Positions 36,173 to 47,987 are shown, counted from the first letter of the stretch. The stretch is DNA of 64,000 nucleotides from Rothia nasimurium (GCF_014217215.1 NZ_CP056080.1:496001-560000); one strand, 5' to 3'. Numbers and translations: made by a program. The notes: generated by a model not told the origin, from the letters alone.

Positions 36173-37777
36173 ATGGCAGAGACTCAGGACGCCCCGGCCC
36201 TAGGCCCGCTGGAAATGCTCCGCTGGGCATGGACGCAGCTGACCAAGATGAACACCGCCCTCTTCCTGCTGCTCATGCTGGCGGTCGCCGCTGTGCCCGG
36301 TTCAGTCTTTCCCCAACGTATTCAGGACCCCGCCACTGTAGCCGACTACATCGAGGTGCACCCCACCTGGGGCCCTATCGCTGATAAGCTCCAGCTCTTT
36401 GACGTCTTCTCGTCGGTCTGGTTTGCGGCTATCTATATTCTGCTTTTTGTGTCCCTGATTGGCTGCGTCATTCCCCGTGCTACCAAGCACTATCAGGCCA
36501 TGCGGTCAGGGCCCGCCCGCACCCCCAAGAACTTCTCCCGCCTACCCCAGCACCGCACCCTCACCATCCCCGTGGATGCCGGTACCGGGGAATTAACAGC
36601 CGCCCGCGCTATTGAGGACGCCGCCGCCGTCCTGAAAAAGCGCCGCTACCGTGTCGAGGTACGCGAAGAGGCCCCGGGAGTCGTGAACGTTGCTGCCGAA
36701 CGCGGCTACCTGCGCGAACTGGGCAACATTCTCTTCCACCTGGCCATGATCGGCGTGCTGATTGCGGTAGCGATTGGCTCCCTCTTTGGCTACAGCGGCC
36801 AGCGCGTGGTGACCGAGGACGAAACCTTCGTCAACTCCCTGGTCGCCTATGACTCCTTCAGCTCCGGCACCAACTACAACCCCGACTGGCTGGTGCCCTA
36901 CTCAGCCACCCTCAACAACCTGACCGTCGAATACGACCGCCAGGAAGGCTCACCCACCTACGGCTCAGATATCAACTACGAAGCTGACTTCACCCTCACC
37001 AGTGCAGACGGTGAACAGCGCGAGCAGACCCTCAGAGTCAATGAACCCATCTACTTTGAGGGAACCTCTATCTACCTGCTGGGCAACGGTTACTCGCCGG
37101 TCGTCCGTATCACCAACACTGACGGCTCTGTTGCCTACGAGGGGCCCGTGGTGGGCCTACCCTCGGGTCGTAGCTACCTCTCATCTATCGTGCTGAAGGT
37201 TCCGGACGCCCACCCCGACCAGCTGGGCTTCGTCGGCATGTTCCTGCCCACCGGCGAACGCACCACCGGCAGCGCCCCCACCTCTATCGACTCAGACCTG
37301 CTCAACCCCATGCTGGTGCTCCAAAGCTACGCGGGCGACCTCGGGCTTGATAACGGCGTGCCCCAAAACGTGTACGTACTCGACGTTGATAGCCTGACCC
37401 CGCTCAACACCATGGCTGCCGGTAACGGCATTGTGCTCGATGCCAGCAACAACACCGCCGCCCTGCCCGATGGTCACGGAACTATCGAATTCCTGGGTGT
37501 TAAGCGCTACGCTGGCATTGAGATCAGGTCAGACCCCGGTCGCCCGATCGCCCTGGTCTCAGCAACCCTACTCTTTGGCGGCCTGCTGATCTCGGTCTTC
37601 GTCGCCCGCCGCCGCGTCTGGGTACGAGCCACCGAAAGCGGCACCGGGCCAGACCGCGTACTCACCGTCGAATACGGCCTCTTGGCCCGCGGCGAAGACC
37701 CCCGCCTCGCCACCGAAGCCGACAAATTCACCGACCTCTTTGCAGAGCGGTGGGGACTAGAATTTGATGAAGCCTAA
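36173..37777 (+). CDS. resB: ResB, System II cytochrome c synthase subunit
   Basis: 534 aa. The ResB/Ccs1 pattern is visible: N-terminal hydrophobic helices (about 20-110), a third around residue 185 and a last one near 450 (ALVSATLLFGGLLISVFV), with a large extracytoplasmic domain between. A cytoplasmic tail ends the chain. It works with the CcsB protein to deliver haem to apocytochromes c. It sits between ccdA and ccsB, the standard order in Gram-positive bacteria. Confidence 0.93.
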   Translation: MAETQDAPALGPLEMLRWAWTQLTKMNTALFLLLMLAVAAVPGSVFPQRIQDPATVADYIEVHPTWGPIADKLQLFDVFSSVWFAAIYILLFVSLIGCVIPRATKHYQAMRSGPARTPKNFSRLPQHRTLTIPVDAGTGELTAARAIEDAAAVLKKRRYRVEVREEAPGVVNVAAERGYLRELGNILFHLAMIGVLIAVAIGSLFGYSGQRVVTEDETFVNSLVAYDSFSSGTNYNPDWLVPYSATLNNLTVEYDRQEGSPTYGSDINYEADFTLTSADGEQREQTLRVNEPIYFEGTSIYLLGNGYSPVVRITNTDGSVAYEGPVVGLPSGRSYLSSIVLKVPDAHPDQLGFVGMFLPTGERTTGSAPTSIDSDLLNPMLVLQSYAGDLGLDNGVPQNVYVLDVDSLTPLNTMAAGNGIVLDASNNTAALPDGHGTIEFLGVKRYAGIEIRSDPGRPIALVSATLLFGGLLISVFVARRRVWVRATESGTGPDRVLTVEYGLLARGEDPRLATEADKFTDLFAERWGLEFDEA

Positions 37778-37857
37778 CCTACCCATCGCCCGCCCCGGGG
37801 CAACCCGGCCGGGCACCGGCGTCCGCGCCCGACCTCAACCTGTGAAGTGAGAACACC

Positions 37858-38949
37858 ATGTCAGAAGTCAACATAGAGCTCGCCCGCTGGAGCGAACTCT
37901 TCATGTACCTAGCAGCCATCACCTACATGGTTGCCTTCGTCGCCTTCGCCTGGGACGTTGCCGCCCACTCCCGCACCACCAAGCGCCTAGAAGCAGCCAA
38001 TGCCCCCGAACCTGAAAAGGAACTCTTGGGCGCGGGCACAGCCGTCAAGAACGCCCGGTCTGCCCGTATCACCGGTACCGAACAGGGTACCGGCGCCCGC
38101 GGCATGGGCTACAAGCGGTCAGCTGCCGCTAAAATCTCCGGCCACGTTGCCGACTCAGAAATGCGCTACGGTACCGGCGAACGTCGCCCCGCCGCCCGCG
38201 CCGGTGTGGTCATCCTGGGTCTGGGCTGCCTCATCCATCTAGCCGGTGTGCTCTCCCGCGCCTTCGCCGCTAACCGCGTGCCCTGGGGCAACATGTACGA
38301 GTTCTGCACCACCGGCGCCCTGCTCGTAGTCGTGGTCTACCTGGGCTTCCTCATCTTCCGCGACCTGCGCTTTGTAGGCACCCTGGTCTCTGGCCTCGCC
38401 CTGACCATGATGACCGCAGCCACCATCGCCTACCCCACCCCCGTAGGCCAGCTGGTGCCCGCTCTGCAGTCCTACTGGCTGGTCATTCACGTGTCCATTG
38501 CCGTGCTTGCCTCAGCTATCTTCACCATCACCTTCGCCATGGCAATCCTGCAGCTGGTACAAACCTCCCGCGAACGCCACATCATCGAAGGCAACGACAG
38601 CTCCCTGGCCCGCCTGGGCTTCATGCGCCTCATCCCGTCATCCACCGCCCTCGAAAACTTCTCCTTCCGCCTCAATACCGTAGGTTTCGCCATGTGGACC
38701 TTCACCCTGGGCGCCGGTGCTATCTGGGCCGAGAAAGCCTGGGGCCGCTACTGGGGCTGGGACACCAAGGAAGTCTGGACCTTCATCATCTGGGTCGTCT
38801 ACGCAGCCTACCTGCACGCCCGCGCCACCCGCGGCTGGTCAGGCCCGCCCAGCGCCTGGCTCTCCATCGCAGGCTACCTCTGCATCATCTTCAACTTCAC
38901 CGTGGTCAACGTGTACTTCTCGGGTCTGCACTCCTACTCGGGTCTGTAA
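37858..38949 (+). CDS. ccsB: CcsB/CcsA-family haem-handling subunit of System II cytochrome c synthase
   Basis: 363 aa. The tryptophan-rich haem-binding signature WGWDTKEVWTFIIWVVYAAY lies near residue 300, and His residues flank it. About eight membrane helices. After helix 1 there is a soluble insert of about 80 residues. It exports haem and presents it to ResB for ligation. A strong hairpin follows the stop. Confidence 0.93.
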   Translation: MSEVNIELARWSELFMYLAAITYMVAFVAFAWDVAAHSRTTKRLEAANAPEPEKELLGAGTAVKNARSARITGTEQGTGARGMGYKRSAAAKISGHVADSEMRYGTGERRPAARAGVVILGLGCLIHLAGVLSRAFAANRVPWGNMYEFCTTGALLVVVVYLGFLIFRDLRFVGTLVSGLALTMMTAATIAYPTPVGQLVPALQSYWLVIHVSIAVLASAIFTITFAMAILQLVQTSRERHIIEGNDSSLARLGFMRLIPSSTALENFSFRLNTVGFAMWTFTLGAGAIWAEKAWGRYWGWDTKEVWTFIIWVVYAAYLHARATRGWSGPPSAWLSIAGYLCIIFNFTVVNVYFSGLHSYSGL

Positions 38950-38984
38950 ACCGGTTTATCGCTGACGCTTTTCCACAGGTTCAA

Positions 38985-39017
38985 AGAAGCCCCCGCACAC
39001 TGTGTGCGGGGGCTTCT
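38985..39017 (+). terminator. Terminator after the cytochrome c maturation operon
   Basis: AGAAGCCCCCGCACAC pairs with TGTGCGGGGGCTTCT around a short loop. A TTTTCCACA DnaA-like box lies just upstream at 38971-38979, probably by chance. Confidence 0.8.
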
Positions 39018-39054
39018 GTGTAGGTCTTGTTCGGTAATAATCGACAAAAGTCTT

Positions 39055-39095
39055 GAAACCTATCTAGGTAGATGTTGTACTTAGGTACAGAAGGA
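39055..39095. promoter_or_regulatory. Possible PadR operator
   Basis: Between the terminator and the padR-like gene are two short inverted repeats, ATCT-AGGT-AGAT (39062-39073) and GTAC-TTAG-GTAC (39077-39088), next to the AAGGAGG. Operators of autoregulated PadR genes are often found here. Confidence 0.35.
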
Positions 39096-39102
39096 GGTGC
39101 CC

Positions 39103-39420
39103 ATGAACCCCACCACCTACCCGCCGGCCCTGGTGCGGGCAACCCTGCCCACCGCCGTCCTGGCCTGCCTGGCTCAAGAAGACCTGCACGGCTACGGCCT
39201 GGCTACCCGCCTGGAAAAGATGGGCTACGGACGCCTGCGCGGCGGCTCCCTCTACCCGGCCCTCTCCAAGCTCGAAGAAGCCGGGTACGTCACCACCAGC
39301 TGGACGGAAGGGGACGCCGGCCCCGCCCGCCGCCAGTACCGGCTGACGGACGCAGGCGCCCGCCAGCTCGCCGACGAACGCGCCACCCTGGCCCGGCTCA
39401 CTAGCGCCCTCAGAGCCTAA
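39103..39420 (+). CDS. PadR-family transcriptional regulator
   Basis: 105 aa; ATG at 39103, 5 nt after AAGGAGG (the upstream GTG overlaps that site and is unlikely). The PadR winged helix has HGYGLATRLEKMGYGRLRGGSLYPALSKLEEAGYV and the wing ARRQYRLTDAGARQL. It probably represses its operon, as PadR genes usually do. The next gene encodes a membrane protein, a common partner of PadR regulators. Confidence 0.9.
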   Translation: MNPTTYPPALVRATLPTAVLACLAQEDLHGYGLATRLEKMGYGRLRGGSLYPALSKLEEAGYVTTSWTEGDAGPARRQYRLTDAGARQLADERATLARLTSALRA

Positions 39421-39457
39421 ACCCACCAGACGTTTCTATATGACTCAAGGAGGAGAC

Positions 39458-40537
39458 ATGGCAAACAACCCCTACGAACGCCTGACCGTCGCAATCGAAG
39501 AAGCCAGCGACAACCCGGCAGACAAAGACTGGGTACAAACTGCCTTTGCGACCCTCGCTACAAACGGTGTCAAAGCAGTCACCAGCGAAAGCGCCATCAA
39601 CCGCGTCATTAGACAGATCGCAGAAAGCGGCGAAAGCGCCACCGAACTCTACGGTAGCCCTCAGGAATGGGCCGCAGAAAAAATCACCATCTGGCGGGAA
39701 AAAGGAACCCAGGCATTTTCCGAAGACGAGCCGTGGGCCCTCAAAGAAGTGGTTGTGGCAGGTCTCTTTACCGGGGCATTTTTTAGCATCCTGTTCTGGG
39801 CGGTCAGCGTACTACCCAGCGATAGGCCAAGCTCCCAGCCGGTGGGCTTCTATCTTCTTCCTGGGGCCTTGGGCATGCTTTTTCTTGCTCAGCTCGTTAC
39901 CTTCCAACATAGCCGTAAAAAATTTGGCTTTACCACTGCCGTACTTCTGACAGCGCTCGTTATTCTGGCTGGCTCAGCAGCTATCGGGCTTGGTCTATTT
40001 GCCTCCTACGAGGTTTTCACCCAGCGCCTGCCCAACTGGGCCCACCTAGTGGCTGCCCTGGGGCTGGGTGTTTTGGGAACAGCTGCGGGCTTTCTGCTGC
40101 CCTCACCTCCGCAGGTTACAGGCCTAGATGAGGAAGAAGATTACCAGAGTGATGAAACCTGGCTTGCTCGATTCAAGCAGGAGTTGAGGGGGCGCGGCGA
40201 TATCTCAGACGCCCGCGTGCGGGAAGAAGTTTCCAGAGTCAAAGAGCATGCGTATGAAAGTGGTAGTAGCTACTTCGAAGAATTTGGCCACCCGGTAGCC
40301 TATGCCCGTTCCCTCTCAGAACAAAAGAAGGTCAAGCCCTACCGTCTCTATCTGCACTCCCTACTCATGCTCGCAATATTCGGTATATGGGGCTACGGAC
40401 TTTACACGACCGATGACTACGCTAGCTTGACCTGGCGCCTGCCACTCTTAGTTGTCATTGTCATCGGCGGTTTTCTTGAAACCAGAAGGCACTACCGGGC
40501 CTACCGCCAGGCCAAAGCGCAGGCCAGCTTATTCTGA
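39458..40537 (+). CDS. Multi-pass membrane protein of a PadR operon, unknown role
   Basis: 359 aa from the ATG at 39458 behind AAGGAGGAGAC (an ATG six codons upstream overlaps the ribosome site). The first 110 residues are soluble and Ala/Glu-rich. Four hydrophobic segments follow near 100-215, and two more near 310-350. I do not recognise a catalytic motif. Similar proteins after PadR regulators tend to be membrane sensors or transporter-like. The stop overlaps the convergent PLDc_N gene. Confidence 0.7.
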   Translation: MANNPYERLTVAIEEASDNPADKDWVQTAFATLATNGVKAVTSESAINRVIRQIAESGESATELYGSPQEWAAEKITIWREKGTQAFSEDEPWALKEVVVAGLFTGAFFSILFWAVSVLPSDRPSSQPVGFYLLPGALGMLFLAQLVTFQHSRKKFGFTTAVLLTALVILAGSAAIGLGLFASYEVFTQRLPNWAHLVAALGLGVLGTAAGFLLPSPPQVTGLDEEEDYQSDETWLARFKQELRGRGDISDARVREEVSRVKEHAYESGSSYFEEFGHPVAYARSLSEQKKVKPYRLYLHSLLMLAIFGIWGYGLYTTDDYASLTWRLPLLVVIVIGGFLETRRHYRAYRQAKAQASLF

Positions 40538-40963
40538 CGCTGGGTGATCCTTATCGTCCGTGGGGCCGGTAGCCTCGTCGCCCTGCCCGGGAGCCTGCTT
40601 GCCAGGGGCAGGGCCCTGCCCACCGGCGTCCTTACGGTTCTTGCGCTGCTGCCACTCGGCGTCCTGGCGCTCGCGCCGGGCCCGGGCCTCAAGAAACTTC
40701 AAAAACTCAGGGTCATCATCGGGAGCCACCGGCGGCTTAGCAGCAGGCGCCCCAAAAGACCCGTGGCGCGACCCGCGCGGCCGCCCCAGCCAGAACCACA
40801 GCACCGACCCCAGCAACGGAAAGAGCACCAGCACAGCAAGCCAGGCCCCCTTAGGCAGGGTGCGAACGCGCAAACGGTCGGTCTGGGCTGCATCCAGAAT
40901 CGAATAAATCCACACGCCCAGCAGAAGAGCGGCGCCGCTAATAATCAAAATAGCTCTACCCAT
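40529..40963 (-). CDS. PLDc_N-domain membrane protein
   Basis: 144 aa. Two N-terminal membrane helices with WIYSILDAAQTDRLRVRTLPKGAWL between, then VLVLFPLLGSVLWFWLGRPRG, the PLDc_N (phospholipase D nuclease N-terminal) module that acts as a membrane anchor in cardiolipin synthases. No PLD catalytic domain follows, so the protein is only the anchor; a disordered Gln/Arg/Asp-rich tail of about 70 residues completes it. The function is unknown. It ends convergently against the preceding gene. Confidence 0.8.
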   Translation of the reverse strand: MGRAILIISGAALLLGVWIYSILDAAQTDRLRVRTLPKGAWLAVLVLFPLLGSVLWFWLGRPRGSRHGSFGAPAAKPPVAPDDDPEFLKFLEARARRERQDAEWQQRKNRKDAGGQGPAPGKQAPGQGDEATGPTDDKDHPASE

Positions 40964-41068
40964 ACCACCATTTTTCCATGAACAGGCCCGCCCACCCCTC
41001 TTTGTGCGCTCACAGCGTGCCAGCTGAGCAGACGCCCGCCGCGCAGACCCTACCCGCAGCGGATTGGG

Positions 41069-41074
41069 TAGAAT
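41069..41074 (+). promoter_or_regulatory. -10 element for a leaderless DUF4229 transcript
   Basis: TAGAAT lies 6 nt before the GTG at 41081. Confidence 0.5.
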
Positions 41075-41080
41075 GAAGGG

Positions 41081-41365
41081 GTGAATTTTCTGAAGTACTC
41101 CCTGCTCCGTCTGCTGTTCTCAGCTGCCGCCTTCTTCGCCTCCTACTACTTTGGCGTGGGCTTCATTCTGGCTATCATCTTCGGCGCGCTCATCGGCTTT
41201 GCCATCTGCTACCTGGCCTTCCCCCGCCTGCACGACGCCGCAGCCGCCGATTTTAATCGGATGATCCGCCGCAAGAACAAGCCCAAGAAAACGAGCCTAG
41301 AAGACGAAAACCAGGCGATTGAAGACGAGCTGGATGAAGCAGCCCGCCGCAGCCAGGGCCTTTAG
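41081..41365 (+). CDS. DUF4229 membrane protein
   Basis: 94 aa, GTG start. Two membrane helices (about 5-25 and 30-50) in the DUF4229 pattern LLFSAAAFFASYYFGVGFILAI, then a charged cytoplasmic tail with RRKNKPKKTSLEDENQAIEDELDE. M. tuberculosis carries a homologue near menA (Rv0531). The function is unknown. It ends 4 nt into the convergent menA gene. Confidence 0.88.
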   Translation: MNFLKYSLLRLLFSAAAFFASYYFGVGFILAIIFGALIGFAICYLAFPRLHDAAAADFNRMIRRKNKPKKTSLEDENQAIEDELDEAARRSQGL

Positions 41366-42279
41366 TAGCCGGTAAAGACGGTGGCCCGCTCAGCAAAGAT
41401 TTCAAGCGGGTGCAGGGCTACCGCCAGGGCAATGAGCAGTGAATAAATGAGGGCAATGATGCCAGCCTGCTTAAGCACCGGAATCAGGTCGCGGCCCAGG
41501 GCACCCGAGAGCACCACCAGGGCCGAATGAACGACCGGCCCAATCAGAATAAAGGCCAGAGCGTACCAGGGGTTCTGCGGAACCAGCAGGGCGGTCAGGG
41601 CCAGACCCAGACCCATCTCTACGGCGTAGGTGATGCGCGAAGCACGGTCACCCAGGCGCACCGCCAGGGTTTTCTTACCCGCATCAATATCGGTGGGAAT
41701 ATCGCGTACGTTATTAGCCATCAGCAGGGCACAGGAGAAAAGCCCCAGGGCGACGGCGAAGACCCAGGAGCTCAGCGTCAGCTGGTTGCTCTGGGTAAAC
41801 ATGGTGCCGAGGGTAGCGACCAGGCCAAAGTAGATAAAGACGAAAATATCGCCCAGGCCCATGTAACCGTAGGGGTGCTTGCCGCCGGTGTAACCCCAGG
41901 CCGCCAGCACAGCCGAGGCACCGATAGCCAGGAACCACCACTGCTGCGAGAGCATAATCAGGGCCAGACCGCTCAAACCGGCCAGACCAAAGCAGATAAA
42001 GGCTGCCATCTTCACGTGGGAGGGCTTGGCCACGCCCGAACCGACCAGGCGCAGGGGGCCCACACGGACCTCGTCCGTACCCTTAATTCCATCGGAGTAG
42101 TCGTTGGCGTAGTTGACACCCACCTGCAGGAAGAAAGCCACGAGAAAGGCCAGCAGAGCACGGACGGGCTTGAACTGGTGCACCTCATAGGCGGCCGCAG
42201 AACCAGCAATAATAGGAGCTGCCGCCAAGGGGAGCGTGCGCAGACGCGCCCCTTCAATCCACTGTGCAACCGTTGCCAC
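41362..42279 (-). CDS. menA: 1,4-dihydroxy-2-naphthoate polyprenyltransferase
   Basis: 305 aa. The GTG at 42279 has AAGGAG 6-7 nt upstream; a longer frame to 42336 lacks this. It attaches the polyprenyl chain to dihydroxynaphthoate in menaquinone synthesis. UbiA-family Asp motifs are ANDYSDGIKGTD and NNVRDIPTDIDAGKKT. Eight to nine membrane helices. It is the first of five men genes found in the window (A, E, B, C, D); menE lies upstream on the same strand. Confidence 0.95.
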   Translation of the reverse strand: MATVAQWIEGARLRTLPLAAAPIIAGSAAAYEVHQFKPVRALLAFLVAFFLQVGVNYANDYSDGIKGTDEVRVGPLRLVGSGVAKPSHVKMAAFICFGLAGLSGLALIMLSQQWWFLAIGASAVLAAWGYTGGKHPYGYMGLGDIFVFIYFGLVATLGTMFTQSNQLTLSSWVFAVALGLFSCALLMANNVRDIPTDIDAGKKTLAVRLGDRASRITYAVEMGLGLALTALLVPQNPWYALAFILIGPVVHSALVVLSGALGRDLIPVLKQAGIIALIYSLLIALAVALHPLEIFAERATVFTGY

Positions 42280-42369
42280 TGTTATGCTCCTTATCAACCC
42301 AACTCTCGATGTGGCGTCGCTACGCCACAAATACACACCATTCTCTCACTTTTTAGCGGTGGGCGCCCG

Positions 42370-43635
42370 CTAGTGGCCGCGTGACCTACCCCGGTTTGCC
42401 AACTGGGCTTTCCAAGCTTCTGCAAGGAGCGCCTGGACGGCCCGCCGGTCAGGCTTGCCGGTGGGAAGAGTCGGCAGGTCAGGGAGCACCTCAACGAGTT
42501 TGGGGGCGGACGCTGCCCCCAGCTTTTCTGCCACCAGCTGGGGGAGGGCGTCCGCAAGCTCAGAAGCGCGTGCGCTGCTGCCCGCCACCAGGGTGACGGC
42601 GGCGGTGATGGCGGTACCCCAGCGGGCATCTGGAACCCCAGCCACCAGGGCCTCGCGCACAGCCGGGTGGCTCTCGAGGGCGGTAGCTACGGCTGCCGCG
42701 CTGGTTTTGATACCTCCGGAAATCAGCACGTCGTCGGCGCGACCCGCTACGGTGAGGGCTCCGGTGCGCAGGTCTTGGGTGCCCAGATCGTCGGTGCGGT
42801 ACCAGCGGATTCCCTGACCGTCTACAAAGAAGTGGGCGGCGGTGCGTTGAAGGTCATTAGCGTAGCCGCGGGCGATGGTTGGCCCGCCCAGCCAGATACG
42901 CCCGGGAGCTTGTGGGTCGGCGGCATCGGCTTCTATCTGCACGCGGACGCCCGGCAACGGCTTGCCCTCGTAGACGCAGCCCCCGGCGGTTTCGGCCGAC
43001 CCGTAGGTGCGCACTACGGGGAGCTCCAGGGTGTGGGCGGTCGCGATGAGATCGGCGCTGGCCGGTGCCCCGCCCAGCAGAATTGCAGAGAAAGAGCGCA
43101 GAGCGGTGAGGGTTTCTTCGCGGAGGGCGCCCTCCGGGGTTTCGAGCAGGCGGTGTAGCTGGGTGGGTACCAGGGAGACCACCCGGTGCGGGGCTGAGAG
43201 TTTTTCGGCGGAGCTGACGAAATCCTGGGCCGTAAAGCGGGTGCCCTCGCTGACTGAATCGGTCAGGACGGGGGCGGTACCTGCCAGGGCAGACCTCGCC
43301 ACCACCTGTGCCCCGGCAACGTACTGTAGGGGCAGAGCCAGGAGCCACTGGGCGCTGCTTGTCCCAGTGGCTGTTTCTGTGCCCTGAGCCGAAGCACGTA
43401 ATGCTGAGGTAGAGAGTACCGTCTGTTTGGGGGTACCGGTGGAGCCGCTGGTCGTGACCACCAGGGCGGGGTCGTCCTGCCCTCTCTCTAGCTCTGCGAA
43501 GCGGGTGCTGAAAGTATTCAGGGCTTCGGCGACCTGCTGGGTGGTGCTGGCGGGCTGATCTGTTCCGACGCGGACGGCTGCCCTTGGAACGGGCAGCGCA
43601 GGTGCAGGGAGCGGGCTAAGGGAATCTAGTATCAT
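42370..43635 (-). CDS. menE: o-succinylbenzoate-CoA ligase
   Basis: 421 aa. The AMP-binding P-loop is VVTTSGSTGTPKQTVLS, the adenylation-domain motif is YGSAETAGGCVYEG, and the C-terminal hinge motif is YRTDDLG, followed by RADDVLISGGIKTS; the catalytic Lys sits in LPTLPTGKPDRRAV. Length is near the shorter MenE proteins. It activates o-succinylbenzoate for MenB. It ends 91 nt before the menA start on the same strand. Confidence 0.92.
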   Translation of the reverse strand: MILDSLSPLPAPALPVPRAAVRVGTDQPASTTQQVAEALNTFSTRFAELERGQDDPALVVTTSGSTGTPKQTVLSTSALRASAQGTETATGTSSAQWLLALPLQYVAGAQVVARSALAGTAPVLTDSVSEGTRFTAQDFVSSAEKLSAPHRVVSLVPTQLHRLLETPEGALREETLTALRSFSAILLGGAPASADLIATAHTLELPVVRTYGSAETAGGCVYEGKPLPGVRVQIEADAADPQAPGRIWLGGPTIARGYANDLQRTAAHFFVDGQGIRWYRTDDLGTQDLRTGALTVAGRADDVLISGGIKTSAAAVATALESHPAVREALVAGVPDARWGTAITAAVTLVAGSSARASELADALPQLVAEKLGAASAPKLVEVLPDLPTLPTGKPDRRAVQALLAEAWKAQLANRGRSRGH

Positions 43636-43742
43636 GGCTCTTTTTAGTCTACGCCTGGTAATTATTGCCTGATAGTACGCCTGCTCGGTAATCTTGTAGG
43701 TAACACCTTCTGCTTCTCAAAGGTCGAGATAGGAGCCATCCC

Positions 43743-43919
43743 ATGCTTGAGGTAACCGGCGTCGAAATCGCGCTTTTGTTACTGTATCTGGCTCTGCTGG
43801 TGCTCTTCTTTATAGTGCTTCTGGGGTTTCACAAGAAAAATAAGACCGAGATTCGGGTGATTCGTAAGCGCCTGGGCTTGGGCGAGAATGCCATAGGTAA
43901 CACCGACAAGGGAGCCTAA
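43743..43919 (+). CDS. Small membrane protein, first of a tandem pair
   Basis: 58 aa, ATG behind AGGAG. MLEVTGVEIALLLLYLALLV begins one long membrane helix, followed by a very basic cytoplasmic tail (FHKKNKTEIRVIRKRLGLG). The next gene starts 2 nt later and has the same plan. No known domain. The pair lies between menE and the toxin-antitoxin genes. Confidence 0.75.
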   Translation: MLEVTGVEIALLLLYLALLVLFFIVLLGFHKKNKTEIRVIRKRLGLGENAIGNTDKGA

Positions 43920-43921
43920 CC

Positions 43922-44149
43922 ATGACTGTACTTGCTACTAATCCGCTGGTGCCCACTACTGGGGAGGCCGTTCTTTCTGTGATTTGCCTGGCCTACCTGG
44001 TCTTCATGCTGGTTTTCTTGGTCTTTCTGGTCAACGTGCTGCTGACCTGGCACCGCAAGAACAAGCTGCGCATCATCGAGCTGGAATTCGAAGAACGTGC
44101 CATTGACAACCGCAAAGCTGCCCGGCGCATGGCAGGTCCTGAGGCTTAG
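43922..44149 (+). CDS. Small membrane protein, second of a tandem pair
   Basis: 75 aa, ATG 2 nt after the first protein's stop. One membrane helix (about 18-42), then WHRKNKLRIIELEFEERAIDNRKAARR. The HxKNK-x-x-I core is shared with the preceding protein, so they may be diverged duplicates. Single-helix proteins like this can be regulators or membrane complexes' accessory subunits. No function is known. Confidence 0.75.
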   Translation: MTVLATNPLVPTTGEAVLSVICLAYLVFMLVFLVFLVNVLLTWHRKNKLRIIELEFEERAIDNRKAARRMAGPEA

Positions 44150-44211
44150 CCCTGGGCTGAACGCAAGGACGCCCCGCCCTACCTTCCGTGGAGAAGACGA
44201 GGTGGGGTGTC

Positions 44212-44469
44212 CTACTCGTAGTGGTACCTCACCGCTGCAATGCGTACAGAGTTGCCCACGATTTTGTAAACCAGTCGGTGTTCTTCGGTAATTCTGCGGG
44301 ACCAGTAGCCGGAGAGGTTGTTGCGCAGGGCCTCTGGCTTGCCAATGCCTTCGTTACCGTTGCGTTGGATATCTTTGAGTAGGGTATTGATTCTTTTGAG
44401 AACCTTGCGATCTTGCCTTTGCCACCACAGGTAATCTTCCCAGGCCTGACTGCTCCAGATAAGTTCCAC
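44212..44469 (-). CDS. yoeB: YoeB/Txe-family toxin (ribosome-dependent RNase)
   Basis: 85 aa. The RelE-superfamily toxin YoeB cleaves mRNA at the ribosome A site. The core IQRNGNEGIGKPEALRNNLSGYWSRRITEEHRLVYKI and the C-terminal RYHY (catalytic His and Tyr) are intact. The length is standard. The stop of the antitoxin gene lies 9 nt upstream, the usual order antitoxin then toxin. Confidence 0.92.
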   Translation of the reverse strand: MELIWSSQAWEDYLWWQRQDRKVLKRINTLLKDIQRNGNEGIGKPEALRNNLSGYWSRRITEEHRLVYKIVGNSVRIAAVRYHYE

Positions 44470-44477
44470 GCTGCTGC

Positions 44478-44732
44478 CTAATCTTCGAGAAGTGCCTGGC
44501 TGGATCCCCCGCCTGCTTCAAGTTCATCGATTGCATCGAGTAGCTTACGGGCATTGGCAGGCGAACGTAAGAGGTGAGCGGTCTCTTTGAGCGATTCGTA
44601 TTCGGCAAGTGAAAGAATGACGGCAGGTTCGCGCCCTGCCCTGGTGATGACGACTTCTTCAAGGTCTTCTACCGCGATATCGAGTACTTGGGCGTAGTTG
44701 GCGCGGGACTCGGTGTAGGTCATAGTTTTCAT
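44478..44732 (-). CDS. yefM: YefM/Phd-family antitoxin
   Basis: 84 aa from the ATG at 44732, with GGAGG upstream; a longer frame to 44786 adds a leader across the operator. MTYTESRANYAQVLDIAVEDLEEVVITRAGREPAVILSLAEYESLKET is the YefM/Phd signature. The N-terminal half binds the operator DNA as a dimer and the C-terminal tail blocks the toxin. A palindrome lies just upstream, as expected for autoregulation. Confidence 0.92.
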   Translation of the reverse strand: MKTMTYTESRANYAQVLDIAVEDLEEVVITRAGREPAVILSLAEYESLKETAHLLRSPANARKLLDAIDELEAGGGSSQALLED

Positions 44733-44743
44733 CAGAACCTCCT

Positions 44744-44759
44744 GTACAGAAAACTGTAC
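44744..44759. promoter_or_regulatory. YefM operator palindrome
   Basis: GTACAG-AAAA-CTGTAC, perfect 6-bp arms, 12 nt before the antitoxin start. It holds the TGTAC-type core of YefM operators. Confidence 0.65.
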
Positions 44760-44948
44760 TCGCAGCAGGAGATGGGGGCAAGGCACTACATGCTATTTAT
44801 AGTTGTAGCCCCAAAAACCTTTACCTAACAGGTGTAAAAATAAAATTATCTGGACCTAAATTTTTGAACTATCTAGGCATTAATTATGATGGAGGTAACT
44901 GTTGCCTGAATATGCCCTAGTAGACACGCTACCTTAGAGGATGCAACT

Positions 44949-47840
<2,892 letters not shown>

Positions 47841-47849
47841 GAAATTTTT

Positions 47850-47987
47850 ATGAAAATTTCAAGTGTGCAAATTAAGAATTTTAGAACTGTTCAAGAAGCA
47901 AATATTAACTTTGATTCAATAACAACATTTATTGGGCCTAATGGCGTTGGGAAATCGACAGTTCTTCGTGCTTTAGACTGGTTCTTT
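47850..47987 (+). pseudogene. OLD-family ATPase/nuclease, N-terminal fragment cut by an IS
   Basis: 46 codons from ATG 47850, which begins 9 nt after the R-M stop. The fragment reads MKISSVQIKNFRTVQEAN, then Walker A GPNGVGKST (residues 29-37), ending in WFF. The IS at 47988 interrupts it; the native reading frame resumes at 48896. Rejoined, the protein would have about 633 residues. The N-terminal fragment alone should not function, since the nuclease domain and Walker B lie beyond the insertion. Confidence 0.88.
47985..47987. repeat. Target duplication, left copy (TTT)
   Basis: Three-base flank matching 48893-48895 at the other end of the IS. Confidence 0.65.

Noticed and set aside
38971-38979. 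TTTTCCACA as a third DnaA box
   Set aside because: Single imperfect box beside a terminator; unlike the pair at 12.4 kb it has no partner and may be chance.
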